Below, in pieces: positions 1 to 7,760 of a stretch of 64,000 bases of DNA. The stretch lies in the NCBI RefSeq assembly GCF_004155535.1, contig NZ_RYUH01000010.1, positions 62,001 to 126,000 of the forward strand, given 5' to 3'. Both the position numbers and the translations under genes were made by a program. How positions within the stretch are numbered: the first letter of the stretch is position 1; every line of letters begins with the position of its first letter. The stretch comes from Bifidobacterium pseudolongum subsp. globosum. Lineage in GTDB: Bacteria; Actinomycetota; Actinomycetes; Actinomycetales; Bifidobacteriaceae. The notes below the pieces were generated by a model. The model was not told the DNA's origin. It made no database searches and was given only the letters and a program-made list of their open reading frames with translations.

Positions 1-4
1 ATGC

Positions 5-1177
5 TCACCGGTTTGTGCCTTCTTGGAGGATGGGGATGTGCGGGTACAGCCTGTGCACCGTGTCTCCCCAATCCGTCACACGCGCGGCGTTGTCGGTGTA
101 TCTGACCTTAATCTTGAGCCCCTTGACCTGCACATCGTGCTGTTCGAACGTGGCGCACACGGTGTAGTTGGGTTGGTCCTCCCCCGTCAGCAGGCAGCCG
201 GTGTTCTGCTGGGCGCCTTGGGACAGGCCGTTGAACCAGCTGATGGCCTTGGGCCAGCTGTCCCAATCGTCCTGGAGCACGTTCCAGGACTCGGCCACGC
301 GTCCCCCGCCGGCGGCGTCGACAGTGAAGTCGAACCAACCATCGGCATCCGGGTGGGTGTTCTCCTTGCCGATGATGTCGAGCTCGGTGAACGCGGCGAA
401 TGTCGGTGAGCATGCATCGGTGAGTCTGGGTATGCCGTCCTGCTCGGGGTACGGCGCAAGCTCCTGCTGGGCGTCGATCGCATTGGCAATCGCGCTGCAT
501 GCGGAGTTGTTCACGAGCGCATTGGTGACGATGTTGCGCAGTTTGTCATTCTTCTTGTACAACTCGATGAGGGTGAAGTCGTCGCTGTGGTCCTTCTGGT
601 CGACCGTTGTGGCCTGTACGGCGCCGGCCTTCGGGTCGGTGATGCGGATCGGCTCGGACCATTCGGCGCCGTTCCAGCCATTGTCGGTCGTGACGGTGTA
701 GATGCCCGGCGTCACGAGCCACATCGTGTCGGTGAAATCGGAGACCGTGCCGTTGAGCCGGTACCTGCCGGCGTCGTGACGTTCATCCACGAACCCCACG
801 GCGGGGAGCACCTGTTCCATCGGCACACGCCAGACGCCGTCGTGCTTGGTCATATGCCAGACGATCGTGGTGGGTTCGGAACCCACCTTGTACGTGACCG
901 TCACATCGCTCGCCGTATCGGAAACCTTGTGGATGTCCGCCACATGCGGGTCGCTCAACGGCGTGTTGGGTTTGACGGCCTTGAGCACATAGCCGTCCGG
1001 ATTGGCGGCGACAGGGCTCGTGTGCGCGCTGATCGTGCTGTAATCGGAATTCTGCATCGCGTCGAGCAAGACCTGCGCCACCGATTGCGGATCGTAGTTC
1101 GCCTGGCCGCAGGCGGCCGCCGGCAGCAGCAACGCCAACGCCACCAATGCGGTGAGGCAACGGTTGATGTGCTTCAT
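5..1177 (-). CDS. Putative secreted lipoprotein, function unknown
   Basis: The 390-residue product starts with a classic lipoprotein signal: positive n-region (MKHINRC), hydrophobic stretch (LTALVALALLLPA) and a lipobox ending AAAC, with Cys about 23 as the lipidated residue. It should be exported and anchored to the outer face of the membrane. The rest is hydrophilic, with four later cysteines and several W/D/N-rich stretches; I recognise no enzymatic motif. The ATG at 1177 is preceded by GGGGAGGG, which decides the start; an upstream extension of the frame has no such site. It is divergent from the lipoprotein at 1307, with 129 bp between them. A ligand-binding or stress-related surface protein is possible, but nothing in the sequence proves it. 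Confidence 0.72.
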   Translation of the reverse strand: MKHINRCLTALVALALLLPAAACGQANYDPQSVAQVLLDAMQNSDYSTISAHTSPVAANPDGYVLKAVKPNTPLSDPHVADIHKVSDTASDVTVTYKVGSEPTTIVWHMTKHDGVWRVPMEQVLPAVGFVDERHDAGRYRLNGTVSDFTDTMWLVTPGIYTVTTDNGWNGAEWSEPIRITDPKAGAVQATTVDQKDHSDDFTLIELYKKNDKLRNIVTNALVNNSACSAIANAIDAQQELAPYPEQDGIPRLTDACSPTFAAFTELDIIGKENTHPDADGWFDFTVDAAGGGRVAESWNVLQDDWDSWPKAISWFNGLSQGAQQNTGCLLTGEDQPNYTVCATFEQHDVQVKGLKIKVRYTDNAARVTDWGDTVHRLYPHIPILQEGTNR

Positions 1178-1306
1178 GCGGCCCTCCCCTGCTCGTGGAC
1201 GTGTCCGATTCCGACCATACACCACTGCCTGCAGGGTATCGCCAAGAGAGCACACTATACTGTTCCGGAGCGCATGATGACCCAATACGAACGACGAGGG
1301 GGACGA

Positions 1307-1981
1307 GTGGATATGCGATGCACAAGGGCGGCCGCGCTTGCCGCGACGATGATCATGGTGGTGTCTGGCGCGGCGTGCGGCGCGAAATCGGAGGATGCGT
1401 GGAATGCCGCGCGTGACGACAGCGCCTGGACGCAGCATGTGGTGGATGCCGGCACCCCATTGACCGCCGACGAGTTCAAGACGACCACATGGCGTGCGGG
1501 CAACGATGACATGGTCATGTTCCATGACACGTCCGAAGCGTGGCCGCACATGGAGATGCCGACGGTGCGCAGCGCGGACGACCACCATTCCACACTCATC
1601 CCCGAAACCGTCAAGGACCAGAGCGAACTGTTGCAATTCGAATTCCTGCAGTATGCGGACGTGAAGCTCGACGGCGCCTATTATGCCGTCTCCACGTATT
1701 TCCCCGATGACCCGGCGAACATGTCCACAAGCGCATGGAGCAAAGGCGCGGACGGCGACCTGTTCGTCCTCGCCGTGAACGACAAGTCCCACGAAGGCTA
1801 CCGTGTGCGCGCCACACAGACCGAACTCGACGCGCAATGCATGACCGACGGCCTCGGTGGCGGCGCGACGTGCTATGAAGTGCTGTTCAACGGTCTTGCA
1901 CAGGAAGCCAAAGCCAACAACGGCATCCTCACCCTCGAATATGTGGACATGGGCACGGGTGATGGCAACGCAACGGAATAA
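1307..1981 (+). CDS. Putative secreted lipoprotein, function unknown
   Basis: The 224-residue product begins VDMRCTRAAALAATMIMVVSG followed by AAC, so a lipoprotein signal peptide with the modified Cys near residue 24 is likely. The GTG at 1307 lies 5 bases after GAGGGGG; the ATG at 1313 two codons later is an alternative. The mature part is acidic and contains pairs of aspartates and two further cysteines (DAQC, GATC) that could form a disulfide. No domain is recognised. It is divergent from the other lipoprotein (1177), and a TATACT hexamer at 1256-1261 could be its -10 element. The gene ends 41 bases before a long inverted repeat that should stop transcription. Confidence 0.7.
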   Translation: MDMRCTRAAALAATMIMVVSGAACGAKSEDAWNAARDDSAWTQHVVDAGTPLTADEFKTTTWRAGNDDMVMFHDTSEAWPHMEMPTVRSADDHHSTLIPETVKDQSELLQFEFLQYADVKLDGAYYAVSTYFPDDPANMSTSAWSKGADGDLFVLAVNDKSHEGYRVRATQTELDAQCMTDGLGGGATCYEVLFNGLAQEAKANNGILTLEYVDMGTGDGNATE

Positions 1982-2022
1982 CGCCGTGAACCACAGCTTA
2001 TAGCGCAGCCAATATATATAGA

Positions 2023-2080
2023 TATAGGGGTGTGGGTCTGGGCGCATCAATCATGATGAGCCCAGACCCACACCCCTATA
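2023..2080. terminator. Bidirectional hairpin terminator, 21-bp perfect stem
   Basis: Arms 2023-2043 and 2060-2080 are exact reverse complements with a 16-base loop. It lies between two convergent genes (1981 and 2100) and should terminate both. The stem is flanked by AT-rich sequence rather than a clean T-run. Confidence 0.8.
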
Positions 2081-2099
2081 CATGGAATGTCACGTGTCC

Positions 2100-2723
2100 T
2101 CACAACTGTGCGACGCGCAACGCGTGCAACGACACAGCCACGGATGAGGCAAGCACCGCAACCGTACATGCGATCGCCCCGCCATACCACGCCCACAGCG
2201 GCATGGCTGCGATCGCCGCGGGAACGCCATCGGCTCCCACACCAACGAATATGGCCAGGGCGACGATGGCCAGTGCCACCGCGAGCACGCATATGCGGGC
2301 GAGCTGCGCACGGTCACGGAAGATGATGTTGACCGGAATCTCGATGGAGGCAGAAAGCGCTGTGAACAGCACCGCGAACACGACGACCACCGCCGATTGC
2401 GCGAACGACTGCCGGTGCGCAACCGCGCTGAGCGCCTGCAGCACTACTGCGAGCAAGCAAGCCGGGACCGTTGCGATGAGATACTTTTCCGCGATGTACT
2501 CCCCTGCGCTGAACGGCATCGCGAACAGCGTACGGCGTACCGGCGCGCTCAGGTCATTGCGCACCATCGCCCCACACACCGTCGAAAACAGCATCGGCAT
2601 GAGCAACACACCCGTGATGTACATGTCGGAGACGGTATAGAACACACATAACGCGAGCATCACGATGAGGAACAGACGATTCTTGCCCATCGCGATCATG
2701 TCCCGCTCAACAAGGCCTTTCAT
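2100..2723 (-). CDS. ABC-2 type transporter permease subunit
   Basis: The 207-residue protein is strongly hydrophobic with about six membrane segments (around residues 15-33, 37-52, 80-103, 110-130, 143-165 and 175-200). The order, with an early conserved stretch near GVLLMPMLFSTVCGAM, resembles ABC2_membrane permeases of small exporters or immunity transporters. It overlaps the upstream ATPase by 4 bases (ATGA at 2720-2723), so the two are translationally coupled and should form one complex. The operon is headed by a GntR/YtrA regulator, as in Bacillus ytr-type operons that respond to cell-wall-active compounds. The substrate cannot be read from the sequence. Confidence 0.8.
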   Translation of the reverse strand: MKGLVERDMIAMGKNRLFLIVMLALCVFYTVSDMYITGVLLMPMLFSTVCGAMVRNDLSAPVRRTLFAMPFSAGEYIAEKYLIATVPACLLAVVLQALSAVAHRQSFAQSAVVVVFAVLFTALSASIEIPVNIIFRDRAQLARICVLAVALAIVALAIFVGVGADGVPAAIAAMPLWAWYGGAIACTVAVLASSVAVSLHALRVAQL

Positions 2724-3640
2724 GACTGGTTCCTTTCGTTGTGCGCATCGGCATTGTGCGATTCGGTCGCCGTAGGCGGCGCGGCATTCTGATCCGCCGT
2801 CATGATCGTGATGAGTTCATCGATGTCGCCGCGCGCGACCGCCACCCCCGGCATGTTCTCCTCGTAGTACCGGCGCGCGTCGGTGAGCGCATGGACGCCG
2901 CCGCGCACACGTGCGCTCGCGAGGATGTGCGTGCGGTCGAGCTCCGCCGCCTGGTCGTCGGTGAGCATGAGGACCGCATAGTCGTCGCGCAGCCGGTCGA
3001 TGGTCTCGTGCAGGCGGATGCGGCCGCGGTCGATGACGTAGAAGTCGTCGCACAAGGTCTCGATGTCCTTCGAATTGTGTGAGCTGATGAGAATCGCGCG
3101 CCCGGGCGTCTCCATGTAGGCGCGCAGCAGGTCGAGCAGTTCATTGCGTGCCACGACGTCGAGTCCGGCCGTCGGCTCATCGAGGATGAGCACGTCGGGT
3201 TCGTGGCTCATCGCGATGATCGTCTTGAATTTCGCCATCATGCCGGTCGAGAAGTCACTCATCGGTTTGTTTTCGGGAAGCGAGAACCGTGTGAGCAGTG
3301 TGCGGCAGAGCGTCGCGTTGAACGTCGGGTAAAACGCCTTCGCCTGCCGGATGACGTCGGTGCCGGTGAACACCGCGTCGAATGACGAGTCGGCGAGCAC
3401 GGCGCCGACACGTCGTTTGACGCTGTTCGGCAGTTGTGTGACGTCAGTGCCGAGCAAGGTGCCAGTGCCTGCGTCCGGTTTCGCAAGCCCGAGGATGATG
3501 CGGAACGTCGTCGTCTTGCCTGACCCATTGACGCCGACGAGCGCGGTGATGGAGTCTTTCGGTACACGCATCGTCACGTCGAGCGTGAAGCCGGTGTAGT
3601 GTTGCGTCACTCGGTCGAGGGTGATGAAATCGTCGGTCAT
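2720..3640 (-). CDS. ABC transporter ATP-binding protein
   Basis: 306-residue cytosolic ATPase. Walker A GVNGSGKTTT lies at about residues 36-45, the Q-loop follows, the signature is the degenerate DFSTGM instead of LSGGQ, Walker B is VLILDEPTAGLD (about 150-161), and the switch histidine is in ISSHNSKDIE. The C-terminal third after residue 220 is the accessory region common in drug and antimicrobial-peptide exporters. It overlaps the regulator upstream (3637-3640) and the permease downstream (2720-2723) by 4 bases each. It probably energises the permease at 2100-2723 as a homodimer. ABC function is certain; the exported compound is not. Confidence 0.92.
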   Translation of the reverse strand: MTDDFITLDRVTQHYTGFTLDVTMRVPKDSITALVGVNGSGKTTTFRIILGLAKPDAGTGTLLGTDVTQLPNSVKRRVGAVLADSSFDAVFTGTDVIRQAKAFYPTFNATLCRTLLTRFSLPENKPMSDFSTGMMAKFKTIIAMSHEPDVLILDEPTAGLDVVARNELLDLLRAYMETPGRAILISSHNSKDIETLCDDFYVIDRGRIRLHETIDRLRDDYAVLMLTDDQAAELDRTHILASARVRGGVHALTDARRYYEENMPGVAVARGDIDELITIMTADQNAAPPTATESHNADAHNERNQS

Positions 3641-4044
3641 CGTGTGCCTCCTTGCTGGTTGCCGTCGCTCTCACCTTCATCGAGCAGCATCGTGACGAGT
3701 TCCATGATCTCCGCGTCGCTCAATTGCAGCCTGCGCGCTTTCGCTATCGCTTGGGCGAACTCCTCCTCCACTTGGCGGTTGAGTTCCTCGGCCACGATGT
3801 TCGGCGAGACCTGCGCGACGAACGTGCCTTTGCCCTGCACGGTGACGACGAGCCCCTCCTGTTCGAGCACGTCGTACGCCTTCTTCGCGGTGAGCGCCGA
3901 GATCGCGCACTGCCTGGCGAGCCCGCGCACGGACGGCAATGGGGCGCCGGCCTTGAGCTCGCCCTGTTTGACGAGCACGCGGATGCGGTCCACGATCTGT
4001 TCGTAGATCGGCGTCATCGACGTCGGGTTGATGATGATGTCCAT
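3637..4044 (-). CDS. GntR-family (YtrA subfamily) transcriptional regulator
   Basis: The 135-residue protein has an N-terminal winged-helix domain (about residues 8-72: TPIYEQIVDRIRVLVKQGEL then LPSVRGLARQ) typical of GntR, followed by a short C-terminal helical tail rather than a ligand-binding domain. That short tail is the mark of the YtrA subfamily, which generally represses its own ABC transporter operon. It is the first gene of such an operon. The start at 4044 follows GAGGA at a normal distance. An AT-rich promoter with imperfect dyads immediately upstream is the expected autoregulatory site. Confidence 0.88.
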   Translation of the reverse strand: MDIIINPTSMTPIYEQIVDRIRVLVKQGELKAGAPLPSVRGLARQCAISALTAKKAYDVLEQEGLVVTVQGKGTFVAQVSPNIVAEELNRQVEEEFAQAIAKARRLQLSDAEIMELVTMLLDEGESDGNQQGGTR

Positions 4045-4069
4045 GTGGTCCTCGTGGTTCTGGCTGTAT

Positions 4070-4112
4070 CGTGGGTATATAACACAATATAACAGTGATA
4101 TACAGTATATAA
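4070..4112 (-). promoter_or_regulatory. Candidate promoter/operator of the YtrA-ABC operon
   Basis: This very AT-rich stretch upstream of the regulator contains GTATAT (from 4076) and ATATAC (to 4103) facing each other, plus further TATA hexamers. It stands out from the GC-rich surroundings. Promoter and autoregulatory operator roles are inferred from position. Confidence 0.45.
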
Positions 4113-4320
4113 CTATTTGTTCGTGCGCATGACATCGGTTCATTTCGGCGTGTCGTACCCGTCCGTGGCGCCGTCGCCGGTGGAATTGCGGCAGTCGTCC
4201 CGGTCTTGGTCGAATGGCGCGTATGCTTTTCAGCTTTGCTGGCAATGACGGCGTGCCTCCTGCATGCCGGACGTATCTTGTTCTGCAATGGACCGGGACT
4301 ATGCAGCATAAGGGGGCATC

Positions 4321-4500
4321 ATGGTCTGGATTGTCATCGCAGTGGTGATTCTTGGAATCAGCGCATATTTCGGCAACGAATACCGGCTTGACCGCAAGGC
4401 GCACAAACTCAACTCCGGAACCGAAGAGGACCGGCGGCTTGCCGCGGAGATGCAGGACATCGCCCGCAAGATCGACGAAGGCAAATACCTGTACCGGTGA
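4321..4500 (+). CDS. Small single-pass membrane protein (59 aa)
   Basis: A short gene of 59 codons starts with ATG at 4321, 4-5 bases after AAGGGGG, and ends with TGA at 4498-4500. The N-terminus MVWIVIAVVILGISAYF is a transmembrane helix; the rest is charged (RLDRKAHKL, EEDRRLAAEM) and probably helical in the cytosol. Such one-helix proteins resemble small modulators of membrane complexes, but I recognise no family. It precedes a second small membrane protein on the same strand (4626), so the pair may be cotranscribed. Confidence 0.68.
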   Translation: MVWIVIAVVILGISAYFGNEYRLDRKAHKLNSGTEEDRRLAAEMQDIARKIDEGKYLYR

Positions 4501-4625
4501 TGCGTACGCTCAACTCCAACCGGCACTCGTTTCGGCGGAATCGGCAACACATTCGTTGGTGGCGTGGCCTGTGCATGATGCCGGACGTGTGCGATGGCGT
4601 ATGTCGGAAAGGAGGTGAATGTGTG

Positions 4626-4904
4626 ATGATTCAGTTGGATAAACAGTGGAACATCAAACTGGGATCATGGATATGCCTTGGCAATCTGGTCCTGTGGTCG
4701 TTGCAGGCCGTCGTGCAGATCATCCGCAACGGCGCCCTGGCGGCGCCTGTCATCCAAGCGGTAGGATTCGCGTTCTTTGTCTTCGGCACAGCGTTCGGGG
4801 CGTTCACGGACAAGGGCAACCGGATACCTGTGTATGGAGTGGTATTGTCCTTGCTGCTTCCCCTGCCGGTTGTCGCCGGGGTGACCATCATGGGGCTGCA
4901 CTGA
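4626..4904 (+). CDS. Small three-helix membrane protein, unknown function
   Basis: The 92-residue product has three hydrophobic segments (about residues 12-31, 40-57 and 66-88) separated by short charged loops, so it should be an integral membrane protein. A strong site, AAAGGAGG at 4608-4615, sits 10 bases before this ATG and 7 before an in-frame GTG at 4623; either may be used. No family is recognised. It lies 125 bp after the 59-residue membrane protein and ends before the inverted repeat at 4951. Confidence 0.65.
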   Translation: MIQLDKQWNIKLGSWICLGNLVLWSLQAVVQIIRNGALAAPVIQAVGFAFFVFGTAFGAFTDKGNRIPVYGVVLSLLLPLPVVAGVTIMGLH

Positions 4905-4950
4905 GCGTCTGATCGCGATGAAACACGGCCTTATGCGCTCATGTGAGCAG

Positions 4951-5043
4951 ATTCGCCGTTTGTGCCACTGTTTTCGCCGTTGTGGTCACTTTTTTGCTTG
5001 ATTGTTGACGATAACGGCGAAAACAGCGACGCAAACGGCGAAT
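4951..5043. repeat. Imperfect 31-bp inverted repeat
   Basis: Arms 4951-4981 and 5013-5043 are reverse complements with 3 mismatches in 31, around a 31-base spacer that holds a run of T. Each arm carries ATTCGCCGTTTG and TTTTCGCCGTT, so a short unit CGCCGTT recurs within it. It is followed by an 8-bp hairpin (5042-5049 with 5063-5070). Function is unknown; it lies between a membrane-protein gene and the tRNA array. Confidence 0.7.
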
Positions 5044-5070
5044 TCCAACGCCCAACGGGTGTGTTGGAAT

Positions 5071-5104
5071 GAAAAACCCCACGAACCAGTGGCCCGTGGG
5101 GTTT
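5071..5104 (-). terminator. Intrinsic terminator of the tRNA array
   Basis: Read on the minus strand, AACCCCACG (5103-5095) pairs with CGTGGGGTT (5083-5075) and is followed by a T-run ending at 5072. It starts 3 bases after the last tRNA. Confidence 0.88.
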
Positions 5105-5106
5105 GA

Positions 5107-5182
5107 TGGTGGGTGATGTAGGAATCGAACCTACGACCCCTTCCGTGTGAAGGAAGTGCGCTAGCCGCTGCGCCAATCACCC
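5107..5182 (-). tRNA. tRNA-Val (CAC anticodon)
   Basis: Acceptor arms GGGTGAT and ATCACCC pair, the anticodon stem is CTTCC/GGAAG with loop TTCACAC (anticodon CAC), and the T-loop is TTCGATT. The 3' CCA is encoded (5109-5107). It is the last of four tRNAs transcribed leftward. Confidence 0.95.
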
Positions 5183-5214
5183 GTTCTTCTGTTATACGCC
5201 GATTGCTCGGCTCG

Positions 5215-5286
5215 TGGGCGATACAAGATTCGAACTTGTGACCCCTTCCGTGTCAGGGAAGTGCGCTACCACTGCGCCAACCGCCC
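5215..5286 (-). tRNA. tRNA-Val (GAC anticodon)
   Basis: Acceptor GGGCGGT pairs with ATCGCCC, anticodon stem CTTCC/GGAAG with loop CTGACAC (anticodon GAC), T-loop TTCGAAT. No CCA is encoded after the discriminator base, unlike the neighbouring valine tRNA. Confidence 0.94.
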
Positions 5287-5318
5287 GGTTGACTCAAATG
5301 GCCGAAGCCATCTGTGCG

Positions 5319-5389
5319 AGGTGGGTACGAGAGTCGAACTCGTCTATACGGCTTTGCAGGCCGCTGCCTAACCGCTTGGCTAACCCACC
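5319..5389 (-). tRNA. tRNA-Cys (GCA anticodon)
   Basis: Acceptor GGTGGGT pairs with ACCCACC, anticodon loop CTGCAAA gives GCA, and the T-loop is TTCGACT. CCA is not encoded. Confidence 0.95.
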
Positions 5390-5420
5390 GTAAAGGTCTG
5401 TTACACTCTTCGGACCTTAG

Positions 5421-5493
5421 AGCGGACAACGGGACTCGAACCCGCGGTCTCGACCTTGGCAAGGTCGCGCTTTACCAACTAAGCTATGTCCGC
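5421..5493 (-). tRNA. tRNA-Gly (GCC anticodon)
   Basis: Acceptor GCGGACA pairs with TGTCCGC, anticodon stem CGACC/GGTCG with loop TTGCCAA (GCC), T-loop TTCGAGT. It is first in the array by direction of transcription. CCA is not encoded. Confidence 0.95.
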
Positions 5494-5804
5494 ATATGTT
5501 CCGCAGAGGATTTCCTCTGCCTGAGCACGAGTCACTACAATAAACCACAACCTCCAAATGCGCAACATACGGCGTGTCGCGCTGGTATTCCGCGCTTTTG
5601 TTGTGCGTCAGTCTAGACGAACACCGGCAATGTGCCCACGCGCAGGAAAGCTTCCGGACTGGTGGCCCATGTCAGCATGTGGACGCGGGGAAGAGTGCCC
5701 CGCTTCGGGAAAATATGCTTGTCTCAAGCGCAGCATTATTGCGGTCATTCACCAGCGGCTAATCTTCACGATTCCGTCACAGCGCAAGGGATACAGTTGT
5801 AGTC
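5494..5804. other. Intergenic region between tRNA array and PAC2 gene
   Basis: About 310 bp without a convincing gene. It must hold the leftward tRNA promoter and the rightward promoter of the gene at 5805. An 8-bp perfect hairpin (GCAGAGGA / TCCTCTGC, 5503-5520) lies just upstream of tRNA-Gly. TACAGT at 5792-5797 sits 7 bases before the ATG at 5805 and could be a -10 for a leaderless transcript, but its -35 is poor. Confidence 0.4.
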
Positions 5805-6638
5805 ATGTACGAGCACAGAACCAGACCGAAATACGTTATGGTTGCGGCTTTTGACGGGTGGAACGACGCGTGCCAGAGCGCGACCAACGTCATTCGGCAT
5901 CTGGTGTCGAAATACCGCTCCCTTGAAGTGGGTCACATCAGCCGCGATGGATATTACGATTACCAGACATCGCGCCCCATGCAATGCGTGATCCAAGGCA
6001 CGCGCCGCATCCTGTGGCCACAGACTGCGTTCTATGACATCACGGTCACCGACGATCTGCACCTGCTTGCGCAGCTTGGTCCGGAACCGAACTACCGGTG
6101 GATGGATTATGTACGCGAGACGCTGCACTTTGCCAAGCAATATGACGTGAGTAGAATCGTCACGCTGGGTTCGATGTTCGCCGAATGCCCCCATACCCGT
6201 GATCTGCCGATCGACGTAAGCGTGAATGGTGTGCAGTCCGATCCGGAGAATGAATACAACGGCCCCATCGGCATTCCGCACATCATCGATGCGATGGCCA
6301 TCGAAGAGGGCTTCGACACCACATCCATCTGGGTGTCGGTCCCCCAGTACCTTGGCGGCAATGCCCCCTGTCCACAGGCCACGTTGGAGCTGTTCCAGCA
6401 GCTGGCGTCGGTGATCGGCTTCAAATTCAACGCGCAGGAGCTGGAGGGCAAGGCCGACCAATGGCGCGCGCATTGCGACGTGATGGTGCGCAACAACGCG
6501 GATCTCGATGGCTATGTGGACCAGCTTGAGCACGATTACGACCTGAAGCAGCACGCCCGTGCCATTGCTTCCGCCGGCACCCCAGCCGTGGAACAGTTGG
6601 TGCAGGAGGCCGAAGCGTATCTGCGGGACCTCCCATAA
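5805..6638 (+). CDS. PAC2-family protein (proteasome assembly chaperone-like)
   Basis: This 277-residue protein matches the actinobacterial PAC2/DUF75 family by its opening VMVAAFDGWNDACQSATN, the middle VTLGSMFAECPHTR, and the segment GPIGIPHIIDAMAIEEGFDTTSIWVSVPQYLGG. PAC2 domains in eukaryotes assist proteasome assembly; the actinobacterial proteins form oligomers whose role is poorly defined. No signal peptide or membrane helix is visible, so it should be cytosolic. No Shine-Dalgarno lies at normal distance before the ATG, which suggests a leaderless or weakly initiated message. It stands alone and ends 29 bases before a 35-bp hairpin terminator. Confidence 0.85.
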   Translation: MYEHRTRPKYVMVAAFDGWNDACQSATNVIRHLVSKYRSLEVGHISRDGYYDYQTSRPMQCVIQGTRRILWPQTAFYDITVTDDLHLLAQLGPEPNYRWMDYVRETLHFAKQYDVSRIVTLGSMFAECPHTRDLPIDVSVNGVQSDPENEYNGPIGIPHIIDAMAIEEGFDTTSIWVSVPQYLGGNAPCPQATLELFQQLASVIGFKFNAQELEGKADQWRAHCDVMVRNNADLDGYVDQLEHDYDLKQHARAIASAGTPAVEQLVQEAEAYLRDLP

Positions 6639-6667
6639 GCATCTTCGTCGTCTGGTATGGCGTGATG

Positions 6668-6744
6668 CGTTGTGCTTGGCAAAGCGAACGGCCCGTCCCG
6701 ATCGGAAGAATCGGGACGGGCCGTTCGCTTTGCCAAGCACAACG
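6668..6744. terminator. 35-bp perfect hairpin between convergent genes
   Basis: Arms 6668-6702 and 6710-6744 are exact reverse complements around the 7-base loop CGGAAGA. The right arm touches the uppP stop codon (6745-6747). It should terminate both converging genes. No T-run follows on either side. Confidence 0.85.
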
Positions 6745-7641
6745 TCAGGCGTTGCCGCCGAGCGCCATGCCCTCGAGCGGCTGCAGCACACCGGTGAGCA
6801 GCAGGATCGCCACGATGATCGCCAGCACGATGCGGTAGATGGCGAACGCCTTGTATGAGAACGTCGAGACGAACTTGAGGAACCCGATGATCACGATGTA
6901 GCCCACAACGAACGCCACGACCGTTGCGGCGATGGTGGCGCCCCAGCCGGGGAACATAGCGTTCACAGTGGGGTCATTGGCTTCCTTGACGGCCTTGACG
7001 GCTTCGAGGATGCCTGCGCCGAACACGGCGGGGATGGCCATGAGGAAGGCGCAGCGCACCGCGGCCTCGCGCGTGTAGCCCATGGCGCGGCCGAAGGTGA
7101 TGGTGCCGCCCGAACGGGACACACCCGGGATGAGTGCGAGCATCTGGCCGATGCCGTACCACACGGCGTCTTTTGTGGTCATGTCGTCGATCGTCTTCAC
7201 CTGCGGTGCCTTATCGTCGACGATCCACAGGATGACGCCGAACACGAGCAGCATCGCCGCGGTGATCCACAGGTTGCGCAGCGTGTTTTCGATGGCGTCC
7301 TGGAACAGCAGGCCAGCGACCACAATCGGCAGCGTGGCGATGATGATGTACCAGCCGAGGCGTGCATCCTTGTTGCCCTCGCCCAGACGGTGCTTCCAAT
7401 CCTTGCCGTTCTTGCCCGCCAGACAGATGCACCAGTTCTTGAGAATGTTCCAGATGTCATGGCGGAAGTACAACAGCACCGCGAGCTCGGTGCCGATCTG
7501 GATGATCGCGGTGAACGCGGCGCCAGGGTCGCTGCCCAGCATGAGGTCTCCGATGATGCGGATGTGCGCGCTGGACGAGACCGGCAGGTATTCGGTCAGC
7601 GCCTGCACCAATCCGAGGAATATCGCTTGGAAGAAATTCAT
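6745..7641 (-). CDS. uppP: Undecaprenyl-diphosphatase UppP (BacA type)
   Basis: The 298-residue polytopic membrane protein hydrolyses undecaprenyl pyrophosphate to the monophosphate, recycling the lipid carrier for peptidoglycan and other wall polymers; the family also confers bacitracin tolerance. Both signature blocks are present: the first near residues 10-25 (GLVQALTEYLPVSSSAH, with Q in the E/Q position) and PGVSRSGGTI around residue 160. About eight membrane segments are visible. The chosen ATG at 7641 has AAGGGGAG upstream; longer in-frame extensions do not. The gene is monocistronic, with the 35-bp hairpin at its 3' end. Confidence 0.95.
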   Translation of the reverse strand: MNFFQAIFLGLVQALTEYLPVSSSAHIRIIGDLMLGSDPGAAFTAIIQIGTELAVLLYFRHDIWNILKNWCICLAGKNGKDWKHRLGEGNKDARLGWYIIIATLPIVVAGLLFQDAIENTLRNLWITAAMLLVFGVILWIVDDKAPQVKTIDDMTTKDAVWYGIGQMLALIPGVSRSGGTITFGRAMGYTREAAVRCAFLMAIPAVFGAGILEAVKAVKEANDPTVNAMFPGWGATIAATVVAFVVGYIVIIGFLKFVSTFSYKAFAIYRIVLAIIVAILLLTGVLQPLEGMALGGNA

Positions 7642-7760
7642 GACTCCCCTTAACTGTGTGTGATCGGTGATTGCTACCACGCTTTACTGTAGCGCAACGA
7701 ATACACTGCCCGTTTTACGATGGGGCATACAGCCATACGTCCAGTATGCAAGGAGATGAC

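Noticed and set aside
587-1306. Upstream in-frame extension of the lipoprotein at 1307
   Set aside because: It would run antisense through the other lipoprotein gene and would bury the lipoprotein signal peptide; the GTG at 1307 has its own ribosome site.
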